Part shown: positions 16,852 to 25,500 of the stretch, in pieces
Layout of the letters: each line of letters opens with the position of its first letter
Numbering within the stretch: the stretch's first letter is position 1
Origin: Amorphus sp040750475
GTDB lineage: Bacteria; Pseudomonadota; Alphaproteobacteria; Rhizobiales; Amorphaceae
Length of the DNA stretch: 64,000 nucleotides
Direction: 5' to 3'
Assembly: GCF_040750475.1 (NCBI RefSeq)
Contig: NZ_JABJVY010000026.1
Coordinates: 1 to 64,000 of the forward strand
The notes under the pieces: model-generated
Database searches by the model: none
Seen by the model: only the letters and a program-made list of their open reading frames with translations
Told to the model about the DNA's origin: nothing
Made by a program: the position numbers and the translations under genes

Positions 16852-17503
16852 ATAGCAGGTTGTGGCAGCCGCTTCAATTCGCCACCTATCCCCGCAGACA
16901 GGTGAAACGCGGTCCGCACATCTGTCCATACCGGCTGAGCTGCAGGCCCGCGGCCCGTTCAACCCCAGATCCCTGTCCTGAGCAGTTCGTCCGTTGTCTT
17001 ATGGAGCGTCGTCCGTTCGTCCCGAGACCAAACCTGTCTCGCGCGCCGGCCGGACGGATACGATTGCGCGCGCAACCCGCGCAAAGATTGCTCCGCCTTC
17101 CTTGCATTCCTGCGCCAGCGCAGCTATATCGTGCGCCTTCCGAGCGTACGGTCCGGCCGCGGTCGGGATCCCGCCTGAGCGCGGCGGCCTCCATTTTCTC
17201 GCAGTTCTGCGACATTCGTCGACAGTGCGAGGATGGCGCCGGCGCTCGGCTTCGGTGCGCTTTTTATGGTGCGCCGGCCGGATCCGCCGCGACACTCTAC
17301 GTCGAGCGCCGCGCTTCGGGACATTTCGGCCTGGATCGGTGCCGTCCGTCCTGCCCGGAGATCGGGCCAGGAGAGAGCCGGCGTCGGTTTGGGCCACACC
17401 TCGCCAAACGCAGGGGACGTTCCCCTTCGCGAGGCGATCATCAGTTTGCTGGGATCGGACGAGCCCAGATCGAGAAGAACCGTCGAACTCAAGGGTCACC
17501 GAG
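16852..17503. other. Long gene-free interval upstream of rpmI
   Basis: About 650 bases between the ABC operon promoter and rpmI hold no convincing gene; the open frames in it are low-complexity shadows on both strands. infC is not here, so the usual IF3-L35-L20 linkage is absent. The stretch must carry the rpmI-rplT promoter and possibly a long 5' leader. I found no clear pseudoknot or terminator by eye. Confidence 0.5.
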
Positions 17504-17701
17504 ATGCCCAAGCTGAAGACCAAGTCGGGCGCGAAGAAGCGCTTCAAGCTCACCGGCACCGGCAAGGTGAAGGCGCAGCAGGCCGGCAAGCGCCACGGCA
17601 TGATCAAGCGGACGACGAAGTTCATCCGCAAGGCGCGCGGCACCACGGTGCTGGCCGATCAGGACGCCAAGATCATCAAGAAGTTCCTGCCCTACGCCTA
17701 A
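17504..17701 (+). CDS. rpmI: 50S ribosomal protein L35
   Basis: The 65-residue product begins MPKLKTKSGAKKRFKLT and ends KFLPYA, matching bL35 in length and in its basic composition (KxKSGAKKRF, AGKRHGMIKRT). It is a structural component of the large ribosomal subunit. The frame continues upstream to 16994, but that part has no protein character; the ATG at 17504 is the family start. rplT follows 124 bases later, so the two form an operon, with autoregulation by L20 possible as in other bacteria. Confidence 0.97.
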   Translation: MPKLKTKSGAKKRFKLTGTGKVKAQQAGKRHGMIKRTTKFIRKARGTTVLADQDAKIIKKFLPYA

Positions 17702-17825
17702 AAAGGTCGGGGCATCGGGGCGGCCGATCGGGGCTGCCCGTTAACATGAGCGAGACGGACCACGGTGGCGCGAGCGCAAACGCAAGGCGCTCCGGACCAG
17801 GTCCGAGACATTCGGAGAGCGAACG

Positions 17826-18194
17826 ATGGCACGCGTGAAGCGTGGCGTGGTGGCCCACGCCCGGCACAAAAAGGTCCTCAAGGCCGCCAAGGGCTACTAT
17901 GGCCGGCGCAAGAACACGATCCGCACGGCGCGGGCAGCCGTCGAGAAGGCCGCCCAGTACTCCTACCGCGACCGCAAGGTCCGCAAGCGGCAGTTCCGTG
18001 CGCTCTGGATCCAGCGCATCAACGCCGCCGTGCGCGAGCACGGCATGACCTACAGCCGCCTGGTGGACGGGCTGAACAAGGCGGGCATCGAGGTCGACCG
18101 CAAGGTGCTGGCCCATCTCGCCTACAGCGAGCCCGAGGCGTTCAAGGCACTGGTGGACCAGGCGCGCGGCGCGCTTCCCGCCGAGCTGCAGTAA
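17826..18194 (+). CDS. rplT: 50S ribosomal protein L20
   Basis: The 122-residue bL20 binds 23S rRNA early in assembly. The sequence shows MARVKRGVVAHARHKKVLK, the GYYGRRKN motif, YRDRKVRKRQFRALWIQRINAA and SRLVDGLNKAGIEVDRKVLAHLA in the expected order. A strong terminator follows at 18251-18280. Normally pheST comes next in Rhizobiales, but here two minus-strand genes separate rplT from pheS. Confidence 0.97.
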   Translation: MARVKRGVVAHARHKKVLKAAKGYYGRRKNTIRTARAAVEKAAQYSYRDRKVRKRQFRALWIQRINAAVREHGMTYSRLVDGLNKAGIEVDRKVLAHLAYSEPEAFKALVDQARGALPAELQ

Positions 18195-18250
18195 GGCGCC
18201 GTCCGGGCGCTTCTGCCCGGGTCGGATTCCTCTACTCGACGACACGGATA

Positions 18251-18280
18251 AGCCTGGCCGTTGCGACGGCCGGGCTTTTT
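18251..18280 (+). terminator. Terminator of rpmI-rplT
   Basis: AGCCTGGCCGT (18251-18261) pairs with ACGGCCGGGCT (18266-18276), eleven pairs with one G-T, around TGCG and followed by T residues. It lies 57 bases after the rplT stop. Confidence 0.9.
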
Positions 18281-18314
18281 GTGTGACCGGCGATCTTCAG
18301 GCGAGTGTCGGGTT

Positions 18315-18468
18315 TAGAGCGGTCCCAAGCCAAGTGGAAACCGGTTGGCCGTCCGGAAACGCGTCGAAACAATCACTTAGACCCGCTCCGCAAGTCCGAG
18401 AGATGCGCGCAGAGCCGATAAGCGAAACAGCGTCGCGCGCATCATCAATAAATGCGGAACGGGTCTAG
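18315..18468 (+). repeat. Two-hairpin intergenic repeat, family A copy 3 (with 50-base insertion)
   Basis: The first hairpin (AGCCAA / TTGGCC arms) is followed by the usual linker and TAGACCCGCTCCGC. The loop of the second hairpin is expanded by about 50 bases before GCGGAACGGGTCTAGA closes it. The terminal TCTAGA contains the minus-strand stop codon of the following VOC gene (18465-18467). Confidence 0.8.
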
Positions 18469-18881
18469 AAATTCGGCCAGAGCCCAGGCGTCGCGAGCTC
18501 CACGACATTGTCGGCCGGGTCGTCGAGATACAGGCTCCGGCCACCGGCGGGCCAACGCACCTCGCTCGCGATCGCCACGCCATGGCTCTTGAGCGTCTCC
18601 AGCCAGCGATCGTAGTCGGCAAACGAGACGTGGAAAGCGATGTGGCCCGGTCCGTCGCAACGGTGCCCGGGCACCCGGCCTCCAGGCAGGTCCTTGTCGA
18701 CTTCCGCCGCAGCGCGGTCGAAGAGAAGAAGATTCTGCCCCGTGCCGGCCTTCAGCACCTTCATGCCCGCATGCTCGGCGACCAGTTCCAGCCCCAGAAC
18801 GTCCTGATAGAAGGAGGCGGCCGCGTCGAGGTCGTCTGCATAAAGGACGGATTCCACGATGCCTTGGATCTCGGGTCGCAT
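18465..18881 (-). CDS. VOC family protein (glyoxalase/bleomycin-resistance type)
   Basis: A single-module-pair VOC protein of 138 residues. The first beta-alpha-beta unit begins VESVLYADDLDAAASFYQDVLGLELV (about 10-35, metal ligands not certain); the second begins GHIAFHVSFADYDRWLETLKSHGV with His83 and ends SLYLDDPADNVVELATPG, where the late glutamate is the usual metal ligand. Members include glyoxalase I, fosfomycin-resistance enzymes and dioxygenases; the reaction is unknown. Its stop codon lies inside a repeat element. It sits as a minus-strand insert between rplT and pheS. Confidence 0.85.
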   Translation of the reverse strand: MRPEIQGIVESVLYADDLDAAASFYQDVLGLELVAEHAGMKVLKAGTGQNLLLFDRAAAEVDKDLPGGRVPGHRCDGPGHIAFHVSFADYDRWLETLKSHGVAIASEVRWPAGGRSLYLDDPADNVVELATPGLWPNF

Positions 18882-19091
18882 GTCCCTCGCCTTTGGCTGT
18901 CGCCTTGATCTGCGACTGAACGCATAACGTTTTGATCCGCCCCGAGAAAAGGGACGCGCAACTGCCGCAAAGGTTCCCTGTTCGTCCCAGGTCTGGTCAA
19001 TTCCTTCTCACGTCGTCCGATGACCAGATCCGCTTTGTTCTCGGAGCGGGATGCGGGCGGAAAACCGGTGTCCCCTTTTCCTCATCCCGCT

Positions 19092-19781
19092 CTATCTTCC
19101 CGAATAAAGATACTGCCCGAGCCCGACGGTGAAGACGAGATTGCCGTAAAGACTGTGCTCGATCCACACCGGCCAGAAGGTGTGCGTGCGGTCGTAGCGC
19201 CAGGCGAACAGCACACCGCCCGCCGCCGACAGCACGATCGCGACCCAGTTGCCGAACAGAATGTGGGCCGCCCCGAACAGCACGGCGTTGGACACGATCA
19301 TCGCGCCCCGATGGCCGGCAAACAGGCTTTCGTAGCGGTGGAAGAACAGAACCCGGTAGATCAGCTCCTGGCTCGCCGCCGACGCGATCGGGTAGAACAC
19401 CATAATCGTCAGCCAGAGATCCGGCCGGTAGCGCGGCAGCCAGAGAAAGCTGCCCGGCGTCATCCACCGCACCGCCGCGGCCGTCGCCAGCGCGACCGGG
19501 ATAAACAGCGCCAGGATATGGGCGAGCTCCAGGAGCGGCGGCCATCGCCCGAACGTCGCCCGCCAGGGAAAGGTCCGATCGCCGATGAGAAGCATCACGA
19601 AGATCGGCAGGATGACCGCCATCACCATGAAGACGCGCACGTTCAGCGCATCGGCGATCAAAAACACTGCCGGGGGCGCCACCACGAACAGGAGCACCAG
19701 CTCCGCCCATAGCCGCAGCCGGCGCCGGCGGGCCGATTTCGGGTCGCCCGAGAGGGTTTGGTAAGAGGAGATCGAGGTCAT
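19092..19781 (-). CDS. CPBP family intramembrane protein (CAAX protease-like)
   Basis: The 229-residue protein has about six hydrophobic segments. The CPBP (Abi/Rce1-like) motifs are recognisable: SQELIYRVLFF (about 138-148), FGAAHILFG (about 168-176) and HSLYGNLVF (about 208-216). The first glutamate of the usual EExxxR motif is glutamine here; a QE form occurs in a recognised subfamily, so loss of activity cannot be assumed. Function would be proteolysis or membrane scaffolding. It is convergent-free, minus strand, divergent from pheS, with 197 bases between the two starts. Confidence 0.82.
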   Translation of the reverse strand: MTSISSYQTLSGDPKSARRRRLRLWAELVLLFVVAPPAVFLIADALNVRVFMVMAVILPIFVMLLIGDRTFPWRATFGRWPPLLELAHILALFIPVALATAAAVRWMTPGSFLWLPRYRPDLWLTIMVFYPIASAASQELIYRVLFFHRYESLFAGHRGAMIVSNAVLFGAAHILFGNWVAIVLSAAGGVLFAWRYDRTHTFWPVWIEHSLYGNLVFTVGLGQYLYSGR

Positions 19782-19978
19782 TTCCGGATTCGATTGAGAG
19801 AAAGCCGATCACGTCGAACGGCTGTGGCGAGGGTGTGACGAGGCGGTCGCATGCGACATCATGCACCCCGACGATTGCGGAAACGGCTTTCGGTTTCTAT
19901 AGCTCGGGCCACGCGCCGGTTCAGCCGGCGGCACGACATCCCGGCGGGCCTATCGCACCCGCCCCGACGCCTGGACCG

Positions 19979-21094
19979 ATGATGACCCAAACCGCCTCCG
20001 AAACCAGCCCCGAGACCTTGGCAGCGCTCGAGGCCGACCTCACCGAGCGGATTGACGCTGCCGACAGCGATGCCGCCTTGGAAGAGGTTCGCATCCACGC
20101 CCTCGGCAAGAAGGGCGTGGTCTCCGAACGGCTGAAAGCGCTCGGCGGCCTGTCGCCGGAGGAGCGCAAGACCGTCGGCCCGGCGGTCAACGGCCTGAAA
20201 GCCCGCATCAACGACGCGATCGCCCAACGCCGCACCGTGTTGCAGGAACGCGCGCTGACCGAGCGTCTGGCGGCCGAACGCATCGACGTCACGCTACCGG
20301 TCCGTCCGGCCCCGGTGGAGACCGGCCGCATCCATCCGGTGAGCCAGGTGATCGACGAGCTGACGGCGATCTTCGCCGATCTCGGCTTCCAGATCGCCGA
20401 AGGGCCGGATATCGAGACCGACTACTACAATTTCACCGCGCTCAACTTCCCCGAGGGCCATCCCGCCCGGGACATGCACGACACCTTCTTCTTCAATCCG
20501 AAAGAGGACGGCTCGCGCCTGCTGCTGCGCACCCACACCTCTCCGGTGCAGATCCGCAGCATGGAGACGGTGGAGCCGCCGATCCGCATCATCGTGCCCG
20601 GCCGGACCTATCGTTGCGATTCCGACCAGACCCACACCCCGATGTTCCATCAGGTCGAAGGCCTGGTGATCGACGAGACGGCGACCATCGGACACCTGAA
20701 GTGGATCCTGGAGGAGTTCTGCAAGGCCTTCTTCGAGGTCGACAACGCCCAAATGCGGTTCCGCCCGTCCTTCTTCCCCTTCACCGAACCGTCGATGGAG
20801 GTGGACATCCGCTGCCGCCGCACCGGCAGCGAGGTCCGCTTCGGCGAGGGGGACGATTGGCTGGAGATCCTGGGCTGCGGCATGGTGCACCCCAACGTGC
20901 TCAGGAATTGCGGGCTCGATCCCGACCGCTACCAGGGCTTCGCCTGGGGCATGGGCATCGACCGCATCGCCATGCTGAAATACGGCATGCCGGACCTGCG
21001 CGCCTTCTTCGAAGCCGATCTGCGCTGGCTGTCCCACTATGGCTTCCGCCCGCTCGACATGCCGACCCTGTTCGCCGGCCTCAGCCAGAGCTGA
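19979..21094 (+). CDS. pheS: Phenylalanine--tRNA ligase alpha subunit
   Basis: PheS forms an alpha2beta2 synthetase with PheT and carries the catalytic core. The 371-residue product has an N-terminal coiled coil (about 10-90) and class II motifs: motif 2 around RTYRCDSDQTHTPMFHQVEG and motif 3 in GFAWGMGIDRIAMLKYG near residue 310. The frame opens upstream at 19835, but ATGATG at 19979/19982 gives the family-like N-terminus. The expected pheT is not downstream: after 300 non-coding bases the acpXL locus begins. Confidence 0.95.
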   Translation: MMTQTASETSPETLAALEADLTERIDAADSDAALEEVRIHALGKKGVVSERLKALGGLSPEERKTVGPAVNGLKARINDAIAQRRTVLQERALTERLAAERIDVTLPVRPAPVETGRIHPVSQVIDELTAIFADLGFQIAEGPDIETDYYNFTALNFPEGHPARDMHDTFFFNPKEDGSRLLLRTHTSPVQIRSMETVEPPIRIIVPGRTYRCDSDQTHTPMFHQVEGLVIDETATIGHLKWILEEFCKAFFEVDNAQMRFRPSFFPFTEPSMEVDIRCRRTGSEVRFGEGDDWLEILGCGMVHPNVLRNCGLDPDRYQGFAWGMGIDRIAMLKYGMPDLRAFFEADLRWLSHYGFRPLDMPTLFAGLSQS

Positions 21095-21407
21095 CCGGCC
21101 GGGTGCGCCCGAATCAAGTCGGATGGCGAGGAAAGCGCAAAACCCCGCCATCTCGCCGCCCATATGGTGTTCCATCACCCTCGACTTGTGCTAAGGAACG
21201 CCTCCGACACGAGACTGATCAGGCCTGATTCCGCCCCGACACACCCGAGCGCGGAACGGGCGGTGAGCGGACCTGAGAACAGCGGATTCCGCCGAGCCGC
21301 GGCTCGATCCCCTATCAAGTGGTCGCAGGTGGCAGCGGGTCGCGTCGGCCGGCCGATCCGGGTCGCATGGCCGACCGACCCGACGAGAATAAGGAGCATT
21401 GCGATCG
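21095..21407. other. Promoter region of the acpXL locus; no gene
   Basis: The 313 bases between pheS and acpXL contain no recognisable pheT start and no coding signal. A possible promoter is TCGACTTGTGCTAAGGAAC at about 21180-21198. An AAGGAG ribosome site at 21391-21396 serves acpXL. Nothing else stands out. Confidence 0.4.
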
Positions 21408-21686
21408 ATGGATTCGACCTTCGATAAAGTCGCCGACATCATTGCCGAGACCTGCGAACTGCCGCGCGAGACCATCACGCCGGAAAGCCACGCGATCGAC
21501 GATCTGGGCATCGACAGCCTGGACTTCCTCGACATCGTGTTCGCGATCGACAAGCAGTTCGGCATCAAGATCCCGCTGGAATCCTGGACCGAAGAGGTTA
21601 ACAGCGGCAACGCGGCGGCCGAAGACTACTTCGTGCTGAAAAATCTCTGCGCCCGGATCGACGAGCTGGTCGCTGCCAAGGGCTGA
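21408..21686 (+). CDS. acpXL: Specialised acyl carrier protein AcpXL
   Basis: AcpXL carries the very-long-chain (C28 type) hydroxy-fatty acid that is transferred to lipid A in Rhizobiales. The 92-residue product has the phosphopantetheine site DDLGIDSLDFLDIVFAIDK with Ser37, and the characteristic long C-terminus EDYFVLKNLCARIDEL that separates AcpXL from AcpP. The ATG at 21408 follows AAGGAG by 11 bases; a TTG nine bases earlier is too close to that site. It opens an operon in the standard order acpXL, fabZ, two ketosynthase genes, dehydrogenase, lpxXL. Confidence 0.95.
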   Translation: MDSTFDKVADIIAETCELPRETITPESHAIDDLGIDSLDFLDIVFAIDKQFGIKIPLESWTEEVNSGNAAAEDYFVLKNLCARIDELVAAKG

Positions 21687-21694
21687 CAGGGCGG

Positions 21695-22159
21695 ATGCGG
21701 CTCGAATATTTTCAGATGATCGACGAGGTGACGGTCCTGGACCGCGCCTCGAACCGTCTCGAAGCACGCTCGACGGTTCCGACCGAAAGCACCGTCTTCG
21801 AAGGTCATTTCCCCGGCTATCCGCTGATGCCGGGCGTGCTCCTGATCGAGACGATGGCCCAGGCATCGGGCTATCTGGTGCTCGCTCACAACGGATTTTC
21901 GCGGATGCCCTTCCTTGCCGGCGTCAAGCAGGGCAAGCTCAGGACATTCGTCGAACCCGGCACCGAGCTGATGATCACCGCCACGCTCACCCATGACGGT
22001 TCCGGCTTCTCCGTCACGGAGGCGGAGATCGCCGTTCAGGGCAAGCGCGTGTGCGATGCCGCCCTGACCTTCAAGACGATGGCGTTCCCGAGCCCGGATC
22101 TTGAAGCGATGATGCGCCGCCAAGCCGACGAAATCGGCCTTTCGGGGAGCGTTGACTAA
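21695..22159 (+). CDS. fabZ: 3-hydroxyacyl-ACP dehydratase of the AcpXL pathway (FabZ-like)
   Basis: Hot-dog fold dehydratase of 154 residues acting on the elongating chain bound to AcpXL. The FabZ active site is clear: His38 in EGHFPGYPLMPGVLLIETMAQ, with Glu52 in the helix. It begins eight bases after the acpXL stop, and the next gene starts at the base after its stop. It is distinct from the housekeeping FabZ of the lpx cluster, which is not in this window. Confidence 0.92.
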   Translation: MRLEYFQMIDEVTVLDRASNRLEARSTVPTESTVFEGHFPGYPLMPGVLLIETMAQASGYLVLAHNGFSRMPFLAGVKQGKLRTFVEPGTELMITATLTHDGSGFSVTEAEIAVQGKRVCDAALTFKTMAFPSPDLEAMMRRQADEIGLSGSVD

Positions 22160-23386
22160 ATGCCGGAAAAGGACCCGCGCGACGCCGTCATCACCGGGAT
22201 CGGCCTGGTTTCGCCGATCGCTGACGGGATTTCGGAGCACTACCGCCTGCTGGCCGCCGGCGAGCGCGTGCGCCCGCCCGTGGATGCGGACACCTACGCG
22301 CCCTTTCCGGTCCATCCGATCACCGAGATCGACCTCTCCACCCAGATCCCCCGGCGCGGCGACCAGCGCCAGATGGAGAACTGGCAGCGCTACGGCACCT
22401 ATGCCGCCGGGCTTGCGCTGACGGATGCCGGCATTGCCGGCGAGAGCGAGATCCTGGAGCGCACAAACCTGATCGTAGCGGCCGGCGGCGGCGAACGCGA
22501 TGCCTCCGTCGACGGCGACATCGTCCAGGGCTGGCGGGATGCGCCGGATCCCGGTGCGTTCCTGAACGAGCGGCTCGGCTCCGATCTCAGGCCGACCCTG
22601 TTCCTCGCCCAGCTTTCCAACCTGCTGGCGGGCAACATCTCGATCGTCCATCACGTTACCGGCTCGTCGCGCACCTTCATGGGCGAGGAGCTTGGCGGCG
22701 CCACCACGCTGGAGACCGCCTGGCGGCAGATCCGGGCCGGTCAAAATGACGTCTTCCTGGTCGGCGGCGCCTACAACGCCGTGCGCTACGACATGGTCGT
22801 GTTCCTGGCCATGTCGCAGGGACTCTGGCAGGGCGCGGACGTGCCGGACATTTGGAACCGCACCGGCCAGCAGGGCGGCATGGTCCCCGGCTCGATGGGG
22901 GCGTTCCTGGTCCTGGAAAGCCGCGATCACGCCGAGGCGCGCGGCGCGCGGATCTATGCCCGCATCGAGGACGTGGTCACCGATCGCGGTGCGCGCGACG
23001 GCTCGGAGCGTTTCCAGTCGCGGATCGAGCGCCAGCTCGGCCGGCTCGACGCCGCGGCCGGCGATGCGCCGATCGGTCTTTTGAGCGCCACCAGCGGCGT
23101 CCCGGCCGCCCTTGCCGCCGAGCGGACGATGCTGGACCGGATCACCGCCGACCGGACCGCATACGTTCGCGGCACGGGCACGGTGCTGGGCCACGGCATG
23201 GAGGCCCAAATGCCTGCGGCCGTGGCGTTGGCTGCGGCCACGCTCGGCGAAGGCTCCTTCTATCCGCCGTTCGCACAGGCGGAGATCGAGGCGGCCGCCA
23301 CCGACACGCCCTCGACCGTGGCCGTGACCGGATGGGGCGCATGGCGCGGCGAGAGCCTGACCGTGCTTTCCGCCGACAACGAATAA
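22160..23386 (+). CDS. Beta-ketoacyl synthase homologue lacking the catalytic cysteine
   Basis: This 408-residue thiolase-fold protein is collinear with FabF but has lost the catalytic residues. The nucleophile region reads HHVTGSSRTFMGEE (164-177), with Thr167 where ACxSG has Cys. The first histidine motif NAHGT is reduced to YVRGTGT, and a short GHGMEAQMPAAVALAA segment stands for the GHT region. The intact KS encoded next suggests a heterodimer in which this subunit is a chain-length-factor-like partner; that is inference from the arrangement in polyketide systems. Rhizobial acpXL operons likewise encode two KS-type proteins. ATG immediately follows the fabZ stop. Confidence 0.85.
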   Translation: MPEKDPRDAVITGIGLVSPIADGISEHYRLLAAGERVRPPVDADTYAPFPVHPITEIDLSTQIPRRGDQRQMENWQRYGTYAAGLALTDAGIAGESEILERTNLIVAAGGGERDASVDGDIVQGWRDAPDPGAFLNERLGSDLRPTLFLAQLSNLLAGNISIVHHVTGSSRTFMGEELGGATTLETAWRQIRAGQNDVFLVGGAYNAVRYDMVVFLAMSQGLWQGADVPDIWNRTGQQGGMVPGSMGAFLVLESRDHAEARGARIYARIEDVVTDRGARDGSERFQSRIERQLGRLDAAAGDAPIGLLSATSGVPAALAAERTMLDRITADRTAYVRGTGTVLGHGMEAQMPAAVALAAATLGEGSFYPPFAQAEIEAAATDTPSTVAVTGWGAWRGESLTVLSADNE

Positions 23387-23434
23387 CGTCCACCGCCTGG
23401 CGGACGACCCGGGCGGCAATTCGGATGGGACACC

Positions 23435-24712
23435 ATGAGCAGCGCAACCCACGATGAGAAGGGCCGCCCCATCGTCGCCATTACCGGCCTTGGCGTGGTC
23501 ACCTCGCTCGGCCAAGGCAAGGACGACAATTGGGCGGCCTTGACCGCCGGCACCTCCGGCATCCGGCGCATCTCCCGCTTTCCGGTCGAAGGCCTGCGAA
23601 CGACGGTCGCCGGCGCGGTCGACTTCATCGAGCTCGACGAGTTCTCCGCGCCCGCGCTGACGGAAACGCTGGCCGTGATGGCCGGCGAAGAGGCGCTTGC
23701 CCAGGCCGGCATGCCGACTTCCGACACCTTCCCCGGCCCGCTCTTCATCGCCGTGCCGCCAGTGGAGCTGGAATGGCGCCAGCGCCTTGCTTTGTTCGAG
23801 GCCGGGAAGGCCGGCGAAGGCTGGCATCGGATGCTCGACGGCGCCCAGCATGGCGACTGGGTGGAGATGTACCGCACCTTCTCCTTTGCCGGTATCGAGG
23901 AGCGGGTGGCCGACCGGTTCGGGACCCAGGGCGCACCGATCTCGCTGACGACGGCCTGCGCCTCCGGTGCCACCTCGATCCAGCTCGGCGTCGAGGCGAT
24001 CCGGCGCGGCGATTGCGAGACGGCGCTCTGCCTGGCTGCCGACGGCTCGGTTCACCCCGAAACCGTCGTGCGCTTTTCGCTCCTGTCGGCGCTTTCGGCC
24101 CAGAACGACCCGCCGGAGAAAGCCTCCAAGCCGTTCTCCAAGAATCGGGACGGCTTCGTCGTCGCCGAGGGAGGCGGCGCCTTCGTGCTGGAGAGCCTGG
24201 AGCACGCCCGGGCCCGCGGCGCGGAGGTGCTGGCCATCGTCAAAGGCTGCGGCGAACGGGCGGACGATTTCCACCGGACCCGTTCCAAACCGGACGGATC
24301 CTCCATCATCGGCGTCTTCCGCGATGCGCTGAAGGATGCCGATCTGACCGAGGCCGACATCGACTACGTCAACGCCCACGGCACCGCGACGCCCGAAAAC
24401 GACAAGATGGAATATCTTGCGCTCGCCGCCGTGTTCGGTGACGCGCTGGCCGCGATCCCGGTGTCGTCCAACAAGTCCATGATCGGCCACACCATCACGG
24501 CCGCCGGCGCGGTGGAGGCGGTGTTCTCCGTCCTCTCGCTCAGGACCGGCCGACTTCCGCCCACGATCAACTATGACGAGCCCGACCCGACCATCCCGCT
24601 GGACGTGGTACCGCATGTCGCCCGCGACGTTCCGATCCGCACGGTGATGTCGAACTCGTTCGGCTTCGGCGGCCAGAATGTCGCCCTGATCTTCGCGGCG
24701 GAACCGTTCTGA
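23435..24712 (+). CDS. fabF: Beta-ketoacyl-ACP synthase (KAS II type) of the AcpXL pathway
   Basis: The 425-residue condensing enzyme extends the acyl chain on AcpXL with malonyl units. All three catalytic residues are present: Cys175 in TACASGA, His315 in NAHGTATP and His352 in MIGHTITAAGA, with Lys347 in SSNKS. The C-terminal NSFGFGGQNVALIF is canonical. It starts 48 bases after the cysteine-less homologue and ends two bases before the TTG/12 before the ATG of the following SDR. The pair probably works together. Confidence 0.94.
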   Translation: MSSATHDEKGRPIVAITGLGVVTSLGQGKDDNWAALTAGTSGIRRISRFPVEGLRTTVAGAVDFIELDEFSAPALTETLAVMAGEEALAQAGMPTSDTFPGPLFIAVPPVELEWRQRLALFEAGKAGEGWHRMLDGAQHGDWVEMYRTFSFAGIEERVADRFGTQGAPISLTTACASGATSIQLGVEAIRRGDCETALCLAADGSVHPETVVRFSLLSALSAQNDPPEKASKPFSKNRDGFVVAEGGGAFVLESLEHARARGAEVLAIVKGCGERADDFHRTRSKPDGSSIIGVFRDALKDADLTEADIDYVNAHGTATPENDKMEYLALAAVFGDALAAIPVSSNKSMIGHTITAAGAVEAVFSVLSLRTGRLPPTINYDEPDPTIPLDVVPHVARDVPIRTVMSNSFGFGGQNVALIFAAEPF

Positions 24713-24723
24713 GCTTGCCTGCG

Positions 24724-25500
24724 ATGACGGACACGACGGCCGACGTCGCCAAACGCGTCTATGTCGTCGGCGCCAGCCGCGGCATCGGTGCTGCGACCGC
24801 CTGCGCCCTTGCCGAGGACGGCTACGATTTGTTGCTCGCCTCGCGCAATACGGACGGCGCCTTGGCGGCGCTCGGCGAGGAGCTGCGCGCGCGCCATCCC
24901 GATCGCGTCATCGAAACGATGCAGGTCGACACCGGCGATCGGGCACAAGTCGCGGCGCTGGCGGCACGTCTGGAAGAGGACGAGGCCGCCTACGGGCTTC
25001 TCTACAATGCCGGCCAATCCTACGACCGGTTGGCCGCGACCATCGAGGCGGAACGCATCGCCGAACTGATGGAAATCAACGCGCTCGCCTTCATGCGCCT
25101 GGCGGCGGCGGCAATCCGGCCGATGATTCGCGCAAGGACCGGGCGGATTATCGCCACCGGCTCCGTCACCGCCACCGGCGGCGTCTCCGGCAACGCGGCC
25201 TATGCGGCGACCAAGGGCGCGCTGATCGGCTACGTTCGCACGCTCGCCGTGGAGATCGCGCGCAAGGGCGTCACGGTCAACGTGATGGCGCCCGGCTTTA
25301 TCGAGACCAGCCTGATCGAGCCCTACCTCGCCTACCGCGACCAGCTCGAGCGCCAGATCCCCGCCGGCCGCCTGGGGCGGCCGGAGGAGATCGCCGACCT
25401 GATCCGATTTGTGATTTCGCCGCGCGCCAGCTACATCACCGGCGCGGTCCTGACGATCGACGGCGGGCTTTCCGCCCACCTCGTCAGTCGTCGAACCTAG
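24724..25500 (+). CDS. SDR family oxidoreductase (3-oxoacyl-ACP reductase-like)
   Basis: A 258-residue Rossmann reductase. The cofactor loop GASRGIGAA (about 16-24), the NAG motif in LYNAGQS (about 94-100), the catalytic Ser in IATGSVTATGG and Tyr-x-x-x-Lys in YAATKGAL are intact, and the C-terminus has GAVLTIDGGLS. In this operon it would supply the ketoreductase step for the very-long-chain acyl group. The published rhizobial order goes from the ketosynthases to the dehydrogenase without this gene, as far as I recall, so it is an added or relocated member. The start is ATG at 24724; a TTG at 24715 is possible. A repeat copy starts right after its stop. Confidence 0.9.
   Translation: MTDTTADVAKRVYVVGASRGIGAATACALAEDGYDLLLASRNTDGALAALGEELRARHPDRVIETMQVDTGDRAQVAALAARLEEDEAAYGLLYNAGQSYDRLAATIEAERIAELMEINALAFMRLAAAAIRPMIRARTGRIIATGSVTATGGVSGNAAYAATKGALIGYVRTLAVEIARKGVTVNVMAPGFIETSLIEPYLAYRDQLERQIPAGRLGRPEEIADLIRFVISPRASYITGAVLTIDGGLSAHLVSRRT

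Noticed and set aside
16860..17516. Plus-strand frames upstream of rpmI as a possible infC or leader peptide
   Set aside because: No IF3 motifs are present, and the frames run past the rpmI start in other phases with no protein character.
21626..24616. 996-codon minus-strand open frame across the fabZ-fabF region
   Set aside because: Its product is low-complexity and Arg/Gly/His-rich, and it is antisense to four clearly recognised genes. Long antisense frames are expected in GC-rich DNA with strong codon bias.
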